Positions 1 through 6,780 of a stretch of 52,991 bases of DNA are shown piece after piece; within the stretch, counting starts at the first letter, position 1, and each line of letters begins with the position of its first letter. Source of the DNA: Denitromonas iodatirespirans (GTDB lineage: Bacteria; Pseudomonadota; Gammaproteobacteria; Burkholderiales; Rhodocyclaceae); contig NZ_JAEKFT010000031.1 in the NCBI RefSeq assembly GCF_018524365.1, forward strand, positions 1 through 52,991, read 5' to 3'. The translations under genes and the position numbers were made by a program. The notes beneath the pieces were generated by a model. It was given only the letters and a program-made list of their open reading frames with translations. It did no database searches and had not been told where the DNA came from.

Positions 1-124
1 GCGGCTCGATCAGCGCTTCGAGCGCCGCCCACGGTGTCACCGCTTCGATCTGGGCAAGGAACCGGTCGCGGCGCGTCATCTTCTTCTTGGCCGCGTACTC
101 AAGGTCGGAGAAGCTCGATTGCAT
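1..124 (-). CDS. IS5-family transposase, N-terminal fragment (runs off the window)
   Basis: On the minus strand an ATG at 124 opens a frame that continues to the window edge. Its start reads MQSSFSDLEYAAKKKMTRRD and it goes on with a segment ending PWAALEALIEP. This resembles the conserved N-terminus of IS5-family DDE transposases, which typically begin with a 'FADAEY..K.K.TRRE.FL..ME..VPW..L..LIEP' pattern. A GTG four codons upstream is an alternative start. About 41 residues are visible and the catalytic DDE residues would lie outside the window. The outer end of the element should lie between 125 and about 204, but I could not identify its terminal inverted repeat with confidence. The neighbouring TSUP remnant suggests the element inserted into that gene. 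The family call is from motif resemblance only. Confidence 0.7.
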   Translation of the reverse strand, partial: MQSSFSDLEYAAKKKMTRRDRFLAQIEAVTPWAALEALIEP

Positions 125-204
125 CGGGATCGTCACCGTCGTGAAGGAACTATGCGTATTGTCTCAAACAGAGCCGCCCGTGGGGCGATATGCAAACGAA
201 ATAA

Positions 205-645
205 TCAGCGTTTCCCTATGTCCTGATATTGCTGGCCGGCTATTTCGCGCTGTCGCCGCGCATGGCCGACCACGACACCCCGCCCCGCCTGTCGCCACGG
301 CTGTTCGACCCCGTGGTCGGCGGCGGACTGGGGCTGTACGGCGGGGTGTTCGGGCCGGGCATGGGCTCGTTTTCCGCCGCGGCCTTCGCCGGCCTGCGCG
401 GCTTCAACATGCGCAAGGCGACCGCATGCACCAAGCCCCTGGTGTTGGTGGCCAATGTCACCTCGATGCTGATCTTCGTCGCCGGCGGCCATGTGCTGTG
501 GGCCTTGGCGCTCGCCATGGCGGTGGCCCAGTTCGCCGGTGCCCGCCTGGGCTCCAATCTGGTCATCGCCCGCGGCGCGGCACTGGTGCGGCCCGTGATC
601 ATCGCGGCCACCGTGGCCATCGCGGTGCGGCTGCTGTTGCGCTGA
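205..645 (+). pseudogene. TauE/SafE (TSUP) exporter, 5'-truncated C-terminal remnant
   Basis: The reading frame is open from just after a TAA at 202-204 to the TGA at 643-645. It encodes SAFPYVLILLAGYFALSPR, a glycine-rich loop with GLYGGVFGPGMGSF, and a final segment with GARLGSNLVIARGAALVRP. These are the features of the second half of TSUP permeases (TauE/SafE family), which are usually about 250 residues. Only about 146 residues remain and there is no plausible start or ribosome site, because the 5' half is replaced by the IS5-like sequence. A TTG at 229 could in principle start a 138-residue product, but half a permease is unlikely to work. It differs from the intact TSUP gene at 26095-26874. 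Confidence 0.7.
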
Positions 646-983
646 GGCGCAGGCGTCGCGATTCACCGAGGCGTTGAAGCCGGCGGTTTGTCGAGCGCGC
701 CATGCTGTCGCGCCGATCCGGGCCGAATACTTTCCAATTCTCTGATATACACCGTTCGGCGTATTGAGCCCGCCTCTTTCATTGGCAAATTCGTCAATGA
801 ATCAATTGCTTGAAGAAATTTCCAGACGCGCTGAGGCGTATGTTTCGCCCCCGGCGTGGCCGTGGACTGTCCGCTTCGAGAACACATTGAGATCTTGCCC
901 GGAAGATCGAAGCTATGCCATTGAATTGTCAGCGGTTTTTACGGAATGCTGCGGCCTCGGATCGGTGCGGGGCCAGCGTCGGA

Positions 984-1003
984 GTGTTCCACGAATGAAA
1001 CAC
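984..1003. promoter_or_regulatory. Candidate activator-binding palindrome upstream of the sigma-54 promoter
   Basis: GTGTTCCACGAATGAAACAC is an imperfect inverted repeat: GTGTTCC against GTGTTTC on the other strand, 6 of 7 matching. It is centred about 95 bases upstream of the -24 element at 1088. Enhancer-binding proteins of sigma-54 commonly bind at such distances. The VpsR-like activator at 9052-10398 is the obvious candidate ligand, but that pairing is inference. Confidence 0.35.
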
Positions 1004-1086
1004 CTTGGCAGGGGGACGATGGCTTTGTGGGCGGCTGCTGAACAATAGTCATTTAAAAACAATTGCTTGAGATCTTTTCCCGCAAA

Positions 1087-1102
1087 TGGCCCGGATTATG
1101 CG
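1087..1102 (+). promoter_or_regulatory. Sigma-54 (-24/-12) promoter of the glycine-rich protein operon
   Basis: TGGCCCGGATTATGCG matches the sigma-54 consensus TGGCACG-N4-TTGCW at nearly every defined position, with the obligatory GG (1088-1089) and GC (1100-1101) exactly 10 bases apart. Transcription should start near 1113. A ribosome site (AAAGGGAGA, 1146-1154) and the ATG at 1161 follow. A sigma-54 activator with an intact GAFTGA motif is encoded in the same locus, which supports the call. Confidence 0.75.
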
Positions 1103-1160
1103 TGAGTGCATTCCGGAGGCCGGCCATCGCCGGTGCCATTCATGGAAAGGGAGACACGTG

Positions 1161-3350
1161 ATGAGACTGACGCTGATATCAGCTGCTCTGGCACTCGCGT
1201 TCGGGATGTCCGGCGTAGCGCAGGCCAACCCGGTGGTCAATGGCGACCACGCCGGTCGAGGTGCCGGGGACGACACCGTCGAGCAGACCGCGACCGCCAC
1301 GTCCACGCAAGGCAACGGGCCAAACGCCAACGAATACTCCAGTGTGAAGGTCGGTTCAGGCAACAAGACCAAGACCGACGTCGACAACGACAAGAGTTCT
1401 GGCGATGCGCGCGACAACCATGGCGTAGCCACCGCCACCGACTACGGCAACGCCGCGGCCAACAACGGCGGCATGGCGACCAGCAACTTCGACAACGCGT
1501 TCAATACCAACAAAGCGATCGCGGTGAGCAAGCTCGAAGGCCTGGTGACCAACAACCGCATCCACCACCTCGGCAACTACGTGACCAACAGCGGCAACGC
1601 CAACGGCGCGGACGGCGGCTCGGCCGGTGACGGCGGAGCGGGGGCCGGCGGGGCCGGCTATGGCGGCAATGGGGCCGGCGGCTCGGGCGGCAACGGCGGC
1701 TCGGCGGGCAATGGCGGTTCGGGCGGCAGCGGCGGCTCGGGCGGCAGCGCCAACAACGGCAGCGCCTCGGCCGGTGATGTGCAAAACGGCAGCGCCACCA
1801 ACGGCAGTGCCTCAGCCGGCAACGGCGGTGACGGCGGCAACGCGCGTGACGCGATCGGTGCCAACGGTGGCAACAGCGGCATGGCGAATGCCACCGGCGG
1901 CAATGGCGGCACCGGCAACGGCGGTGACGGCTACGGCGGAAAAGGGGCCGGCGGCGACGGCGGCAAGGGTGCCGGGGGTGACGGCGGCCTGGCCCAGGGC
2001 GGTGCCGGCGGGGCTGGCGGCTCGGGCAGCGGCGGCGACTCCGGCTATGCCTATGGCGGCAGCGGTGGCAGCACCGGCAGCGCCAGCGGTGGCTCCGGTG
2101 GCAGCGGCGGTTCGGGTGGCAACGGCGGCAGCACCGGCAATGCCTCAGCCGGCAGTGGTGGCGATGGCGGCTACGGCGGCGATGGTGGCACCGGCACCGG
2201 CTTTGGCGGCAAGGGCTACGCCGACACCAACGCCGACGGCGGCACCTCAAGCGCCGCATCCTCTGGCGACGGCGGCAGCTCACACAACGATGGCGGCGCC
2301 GGTGGCGGCTCAATGGCCAGCGCGGGCGACACCACGGGCGGCGCCTCCGGCATGGGCGGCACCACCGGCAACCAGGGCAACGGCGGCGCCGGCAGCGAAG
2401 GCGGCACCGGTGGCAATGGCGCCGGCCCCAATGCCGGCAACAGCACCGGCGCTGGCGGCATGAGCGGTGATGCGACCGCATCGAGCGGTGCGGGCGCCGG
2501 CGGCAGCGGCACCGGCACGGGCGGCAACGGCAGTTCGGGCCCGGCCACCGCAACCGGTGGCTCGGCCGATACGGCCACCGCGATGGCCAACGGCGGCGCA
2601 GGCGCGGGTACCGGCGGCAACGGGGCGGCCGGCGCAGCCGGTGCGGACGGCGCAGCGGCGACCAACACCGCGGCAGCCGGCGCAGCCGGTGCAGTCGGTG
2701 CGGCCGGCGCAACCGCCAGCAACACCGGCGGTGCAGGCGCGACGGGCACCAGTGGTGACGGCGGCGCCGGCGCGGCAGCGGTCGGCGCAGGCGGCGGCAT
2801 CGCCTCCAGCGCGGGCGCCACGGGCACCGGCGGCGATGGTGCCGTGGGCAACGGCGGCGAAGGCAACGGTGCGGTCGGCAACGGCGGCATGGGCGGCATG
2901 GCCACCAACGCCAGTGGTGCCGGCGGTGCCGGTGGCATGGCCCAGAACACCGGCGGCAACGGCGGTGAAGGCGGCATGGCCAGCAATGGCAGCGCCACCA
3001 ACGGCAGCGCCGATTCGCAAGCCACCAACGGCAGCGCGACCGGCGGCCAGGGCGCGATGGCTGCGGCCGGCGCGCAAGGCGGCGACGGCGGCGACGGCGG
3101 CGTCGGCCAGGGCGGCACGGGCGGCATGGGCAACGGCGGTGTCGGCAACGGCGCAGCTGGCGGCACCGGCGGCGCGGGCGGTGCCGGCGGCACGCTGATG
3201 GTCGATGGCGGCGTGTTCGACATGTCCAACGCCATCAGCGGCAGCTTCACCAACGGGGCCGGGATCATGGTGTCGAGCCAGAACTCCGGCATGTCCTCAC
3301 TGGTTCAACAGAGCGTCAATGTTCAGGCCAACCTGAACGTCGGCCGCTGA
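1161..3350 (+). CDS. Exported glycine-rich GGX-repeat protein A (putative fibre or matrix subunit)
   Basis: The 729-residue product starts at the ATG at 1161; an in-frame ATG at 1086 lies inside the sigma-54 promoter and is rejected. Residues 1-22 form a signal peptide ending AQA. Residues 23 to about 150 are an Asn/Asp/Thr-rich domain with KAIAVSKLEGLVTNNRIHHL. Residues about 150-677 are almost entirely GG-X triplets (X = N, S, D, A, T, Y), with no cysteine seen and very few hydrophobics. Residues 678-729 are a distinct C-terminal cap containing SSQNSGMSSLVQQSVNVQ. Both ends are shared with the next gene, so these are tandem paralogues. The flanking C39 peptidase and FapF-like barrel suggest export to the cell surface as a functional-amyloid or polyglycine-helix fibre subunit. 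The repeat resembles mycobacterial PE-PGRS proteins only in composition. Function is inferred. Confidence 0.8.
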   Translation: MRLTLISAALALAFGMSGVAQANPVVNGDHAGRGAGDDTVEQTATATSTQGNGPNANEYSSVKVGSGNKTKTDVDNDKSSGDARDNHGVATATDYGNAAANNGGMATSNFDNAFNTNKAIAVSKLEGLVTNNRIHHLGNYVTNSGNANGADGGSAGDGGAGAGGAGYGGNGAGGSGGNGGSAGNGGSGGSGGSGGSANNGSASAGDVQNGSATNGSASAGNGGDGGNARDAIGANGGNSGMANATGGNGGTGNGGDGYGGKGAGGDGGKGAGGDGGLAQGGAGGAGGSGSGGDSGYAYGGSGGSTGSASGGSGGSGGSGGNGGSTGNASAGSGGDGGYGGDGGTGTGFGGKGYADTNADGGTSSAASSGDGGSSHNDGGAGGGSMASAGDTTGGASGMGGTTGNQGNGGAGSEGGTGGNGAGPNAGNSTGAGGMSGDATASSGAGAGGSGTGTGGNGSSGPATATGGSADTATAMANGGAGAGTGGNGAAGAAGADGAAATNTAAAGAAGAVGAAGATASNTGGAGATGTSGDGGAGAAAVGAGGGIASSAGATGTGGDGAVGNGGEGNGAVGNGGMGGMATNASGAGGAGGMAQNTGGNGGEGGMASNGSATNGSADSQATNGSATGGQGAMAAAGAQGGDGGDGGVGQGGTGGMGNGGVGNGAAGGTGGAGGAGGTLMVDGGVFDMSNAISGSFTNGAGIMVSSQNSGMSSLVQQSVNVQANLNVGR

Positions 3351-3371
3351 TCGCAGACAGGAGACAGCATC

Positions 3372-5564
3372 ATGAAACTCACCATCATGTCATCAGCCCT
3401 GGCGCTCGCGTTCGGCCTGTCGGCCCCGGTGTATGCCAACCCGGTGGTCAACGGCGAAAACGCGGGGCGCGGTGCCGGCAACGACACCGTGACCCAGAGC
3501 GCCACGGCCGACAACACGCAGGGCGACGGGCCCAATGCCAACGAGTTCTCCAGCGTCAAGGTGGACTCGTACAACAGGACCACCAGCGACGCCTACAACG
3601 ACAAGAGCACCGGCAACGACCGTGACAACCAGGGCACCGCAACCGCCCAGGACTACGGCAACGCGGCCGCCAACAACAACGGTGTGGCGACCAGCAACTT
3701 CTCCAACGCCTTCAATGTGAGCAAGGCGATTGCGATCAGCAAGTTGCACGGCACCGTCACCGACAACCGCATCCATGACATCGGCAACTACGCCTCCAAC
3801 GCAGGCAATGCCAACGGCGCGGCCGGCGGCAACGGCGGCAACGGCGGCGCCGGCTATGGCGGCAACGGCACCGGCGGCGACGGTTCGGGCGGCTACGGCG
3901 GCAGCGGTGGCGACGGCGGCAACGGCGGCAATGGGGGCAACGGCGGCTACGGCGGCAATGCCAGCAATGGCTCAGCCACGGCCGGCAACGCCACCAACGG
4001 CAGCGCCACCAATGGCGGCGCCAGCGCCGGCAACGGCGGCGACGGCGGTGCAGCCCGCGGTGCCCAGGGTGCCAACGGCGGCAACTCCGGCGATGCCACG
4101 GCCTATGGCGGCAACGGCGGCACCGGCAACGGTGGTGCGGGCACCGGCGGCGGCGGCTACGGCGGCGACGGTGGCTGGGCCTGGGGTGGCGACGGCGGCA
4201 CCGCCAACGGCGGCTACGGCGGCGCAGGCGGTGGCGGTGACGGCGGCAACTCCGGCGGCGCGACCGGCGGCAACGGCGGTTACACCGGCAGTGCGTCCGG
4301 CGGTGACGGCGGCAATGGCGGCTCAGGCGGCAACGGCGGCTCGACCGGCTATGCCACCGGCGGCGACGGCGGCAACGGCGGCGACGGCGGCTATGGCGGC
4401 GACGGCACCGGCAAAGGCGGCTGGTCCGGCTCGGGCACGCAGGCCTATGGCGGCAGTGCCACCGGCACCGATTCGGCCAGTGGCGGCGCCAGCCACAACG
4501 ATGGCGGCGCCGGCGGCGCAAGCGCAGCCAGTGCCGGCATGAGCACTGGCGGCACCTCCGGCGACGGCGGGCTGACCGGCAACCAGGGCAACGGTGGCAT
4601 GGCCAGCGGCGACGGTGCCACTGGCGGTGACGGTGGCGGTGGCAACACCGGCAACACCACCGGCGCCGGTGGCGCGGCCGGCGGATCGTCAGCGACCAGC
4701 ACGGCCAATGCCGGCGGCAATGCCGACGGTGCGGGTGGCGCAGGCACCAGCGGCGGCTCGGCCGCCAATGGCGGCTCCGCCAGCGGTGCCATGGCCAGTG
4801 CCACGGGCGGTACCGGCACTGGAACCGGTGCTGATGGTGGCGCCGGGGCCAATGCCGGCGCTGGGGCTGCGGCGACCAATACCGCCGGTGCAGGGGCTGC
4901 CGGGGCGCAAGGCGCCGCGGGGGCGGCCGGCACCAACATGGCGGGCAACGGCGCGGGCGGCACCAGCGGCATGGCCGGTGCGGGTGCGGCAGCGGCCGGC
5001 GGTGTCGGCGGCGATGCGGCCAGCGCAGGCGCCATGGCGCAAGGTGGTGCCGGTGCCGTGGGCAACGGTGGTGTCGGCAACGGCGCCGAGGGCAACGGGG
5101 GCGACGGCGGCATGGCCGACAACACCTCCGGTGACGGCGGTGCCGGCGGCATGGCATCGAACACCGGCGGCGCGGGCGGCAACGGTGGCGCAGCCACCAA
5201 CGGCAGCGCCACCAATGGCGGCGCCAGCTCGACCGCGAGCAACGGCAGTGCGACGGCCGGCAGCGGTGCGACCGGTGCGGTCGGTGCGACCGGCGGCCAG
5301 GGTGGCCAGGGCGGCACGGGCGAAGGTGGCCAGGGCGGCAATGGCGTGGCCGGCGTCGGCAACGGCGCGGTCGGTGGCGACGGTGGTGCCGGCGGTGCCG
5401 GCGGCATGGTCAGCGTGAGTGCCGGCACCTTCGACATGTCGAACGCCATCAGCAACAGCTTCACCAACGGGGCGGGGGTCGTGGTTTCGAGCCAGAACTC
5501 CGGCATGTCCTCACTGGTGCAGCAAAGTGTGAACGTGCAGGCCAATCTCAACGTAGGCCGATAA
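3372..5564 (+). CDS. Exported glycine-rich GGX-repeat protein B (paralogue of protein A)
   Basis: The 730-residue product starts 21 bases after protein A with a ribosome site CAGGAGAC. It has a signal peptide (residues 1-22, ending VYA), then the same mature start NPVVNG and an N-terminal domain close to that of protein A (KAIAISKLHGTVTDNRIHDI). A central GG-X triplet region follows, richer in Tyr and Trp (GGYGG, GGWAWGG) than in A. The C-terminal cap at residues 679-730 is nearly identical to that of A and ends VNVQANLNVGR. The order of repeats differs, so the copies have diverged in the middle while the ends were kept. This pattern suggests that the ends carry secretion, nucleation or docking signals. 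It is probably co-transcribed with protein A, and the two may be major and minor subunits of one fibre, as FapB and FapC are in Pseudomonas. Confidence 0.8.
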   Translation: MKLTIMSSALALAFGLSAPVYANPVVNGENAGRGAGNDTVTQSATADNTQGDGPNANEFSSVKVDSYNRTTSDAYNDKSTGNDRDNQGTATAQDYGNAAANNNGVATSNFSNAFNVSKAIAISKLHGTVTDNRIHDIGNYASNAGNANGAAGGNGGNGGAGYGGNGTGGDGSGGYGGSGGDGGNGGNGGNGGYGGNASNGSATAGNATNGSATNGGASAGNGGDGGAARGAQGANGGNSGDATAYGGNGGTGNGGAGTGGGGYGGDGGWAWGGDGGTANGGYGGAGGGGDGGNSGGATGGNGGYTGSASGGDGGNGGSGGNGGSTGYATGGDGGNGGDGGYGGDGTGKGGWSGSGTQAYGGSATGTDSASGGASHNDGGAGGASAASAGMSTGGTSGDGGLTGNQGNGGMASGDGATGGDGGGGNTGNTTGAGGAAGGSSATSTANAGGNADGAGGAGTSGGSAANGGSASGAMASATGGTGTGTGADGGAGANAGAGAAATNTAGAGAAGAQGAAGAAGTNMAGNGAGGTSGMAGAGAAAAGGVGGDAASAGAMAQGGAGAVGNGGVGNGAEGNGGDGGMADNTSGDGGAGGMASNTGGAGGNGGAATNGSATNGGASSTASNGSATAGSGATGAVGATGGQGGQGGTGEGGQGGNGVAGVGNGAVGGDGGAGGAGGMVSVSAGTFDMSNAISNSFTNGAGVVVSSQNSGMSSLVQQSVNVQANLNVGR

Positions 5565-5631
5565 CCGGGGCAGCCGGCCAGGGGCGGTATTGCTCCCCTG
5601 GCCGGCCTGCGTACGGAGAGGAGTGACGGCC

Positions 5632-6021
5632 ATGACTCGATCAATTCACGCCATGCCCCGCCTGCTGGCGGTGGTGTTGCCGGCCTTGCTGGCGATGTCG
5701 CCGGTGCAGGCCGAACCGGACGAGCCGGACGGCTTCCTGAGCCCGGCGCCGGTGATGGCGTTGCCACCGATGATGACGCTGGGCGCGGGGCCGGTCTCCG
5801 ATGCCGCGCTGGACGGGCGCCGCGGTGGCGCCGAGACGCTCAATGACATGGATCTGGAGGGCGTGGTTGCAGGCAACCATGCCTCGAATCTGGTGACGGG
5901 GCAGAACATCGTCACCGACGGGTCGCTGACCGGCAACGCCGGTTTCGCGACGGTGGTGCAGAACTCGGGCAACAACGTGCTGATCCAGAACGCCACCATC
6001 GTCAATATCCAGCTGGAGTGA
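5632..6021 (+). CDS. Small exported protein with a double-glycine processing site (Fap-like accessory)
   Basis: The 129-residue product starts at the ATG at 5632 behind GGAGAGGAG; an upstream in-frame ATG at 5590 would give an atypical leader. Residues 1-27 look like a signal peptide (ending VQA). Residues 55-66 read VSDAALDGRRGG and match the register of the bacteriocin leader consensus LSxxELxxIxGG. Cleavage after Gly66 would release a 63-residue C-terminal peptide containing VVQNSGNNVLIQNATIVNIQ. That peptide resembles the QNSG cap of the two glycine-rich proteins. The stop codon overlaps the start of the C39 peptidase gene by 4 bases, so the two are translationally coupled. I infer that it is a substrate of that peptidase and a nucleator, plug or minor subunit of the fibre. 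I do not recognise a named family. Confidence 0.75.
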   Translation: MTRSIHAMPRLLAVVLPALLAMSPVQAEPDEPDGFLSPAPVMALPPMMTLGAGPVSDAALDGRRGGAETLNDMDLEGVVAGNHASNLVTGQNIVTDGSLTGNAGFATVVQNSGNNVLIQNATIVNIQLE

Positions 6022-6710
6022 GCGCCATGCGACGCCATGCCATGCCGGGGATTTTTCTGGTGCTCAGCCTCGCGGCCGGAGGGCCGAGCGCGGGGCAGCT
6101 GAGTTTTCCGATCGATGTTGTCGGCCCCTACACCTTGCAGGTGACCAGCCTCAAGGAGGCGCGCCATCTGTCGACCCTGCGCCAGCAATACGACTTCAGC
6201 TGCGGCTCGGCGGCGCTGGCCACCTTGCTCACCCATCATTACGGGACGCGGGTCAGCGAGCAGGACGTGTTCGTGGCGATGTTCCGCAACGGCGACCAGG
6301 CCAAGATCCGGGCCGAGGGCTTTTCGCTGCTCGACATGAAGCGCTACCTGGCCTCGCGGGGCTACCAGGCCGATGGCTTCGAGGCGCCGCTGGAGGCGCT
6401 CTCCGCGGTCGGCATCCCGGCCATCACGCTGGTCAACGAGAACGGCTACAACCATTTCGTGGTGGTCAAGGGCGTGCGGGACGGCCGTGTGCTGCTGGGC
6501 GATCCGGCCTTCGGCACGCGGGCCATGCCGCGCGAACAATTCGAGCGCATCGCGCAGGAGAAGATCCTGTTCGTGATTCGCTCCCATCAAGACATTGCAC
6601 GTTTCAATCGGGCGGAGGACTGGCGGGTGGCGCCGCGTGCGCCGATCGAAATGGGCCTGCGCGCACCGCTCGACATGGTGCGCTTCGTGCGCGCCGCGAG
6701 CGATTTCTGA
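6018..6710 (+). CDS. fapD: FapD-like C39-family cysteine peptidase, exported
   Basis: The 230-residue product starts with GTG at 6018, overlapping the previous stop (GTGA); an ATG three codons later is possible. An N-terminal hydrophobic segment (residues 10-23) indicates export. The peptidase domain begins with TLRQQYDFSCGSAALATLL, where Cys62 is the predicted nucleophile and Gln56/57 the oxyanion residue. His146 (NENGYNHFVVVKG) and Asp162 (LLGDPAFG) complete the triad. FSLLDMKRYL is typical of C39 domains. It is a stand-alone peptidase with no ABC-transporter part, like FapD of the Pseudomonas Fap amyloid system. C39 enzymes cleave after double glycine, and suitable motifs occur in the genes before and after it. 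The symbol is given by similarity of type and context; orthology is not tested. Confidence 0.8.
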   Translation: MSAMRRHAMPGIFLVLSLAAGGPSAGQLSFPIDVVGPYTLQVTSLKEARHLSTLRQQYDFSCGSAALATLLTHHYGTRVSEQDVFVAMFRNGDQAKIRAEGFSLLDMKRYLASRGYQADGFEAPLEALSAVGIPAITLVNENGYNHFVVVKGVRDGRVLLGDPAFGTRAMPREQFERIAQEKILFVIRSHQDIARFNRAEDWRVAPRAPIEMGLRAPLDMVRFVRAASDF

Positions 6711-6780
6711 GCGCCGAGTCGACACATGCATGCTGTCCCGCGCCGTGGCTCGCAGCCATGACCGCGGGGGGAGAGGGAAA

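Larger units (their letters stand above)
646..1160. other. Intergenic region upstream of the glycine-rich protein operon
   Basis: This stretch of about 500 bases is less GC-rich than its surroundings and I see no convincing gene in it. A 94-codon frame at 764-1048 has no ribosome site or recognisable product. It holds the sigma-54 promoter at 1087-1102, an imperfect palindrome at 984-1003, and a repeated element: CAATTGCTTGAGATCTT at 1060-1076, whose left part (CAATTGCTTGA) also occurs at 803-813 and whose right part (TTGAGATCTT) also occurs at 887-896. This organisation suggests a long regulatory region with several protein-binding sites. The transcript leader from the predicted start to the first ATG would be about 45-50 bases. 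Confidence 0.6.

Noticed and set aside
764-1048. 94-codon open frame upstream of the sigma-54 promoter
   Set aside because: No ribosome site, no recognisable protein features and it covers several regulatory repeats.
1627-5400. Possible CRISPR-like or tandem DNA repeat array
   Set aside because: The periodicity is that of GG-X codons inside two coding genes. There are no constant repeats with unique spacers and no cas genes.
1627-5400. RTX (calcium-binding) repeats in the glycine-rich proteins
   Set aside because: The RTX nonapeptide GGxGxDxUx needs a large aliphatic residue at regular positions. The GG-X runs lack this, and no type I secretion genes are nearby.
1501-5767. Long Pro-, Arg- and Ala-rich open frames on both strands across the glycine-rich genes
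   Set aside because: They are by-products of GGC/GGT-rich triplet repeats, which lack stop codons in most frames. Only the forward frame has signal peptides, ribosome sites and conserved ends.
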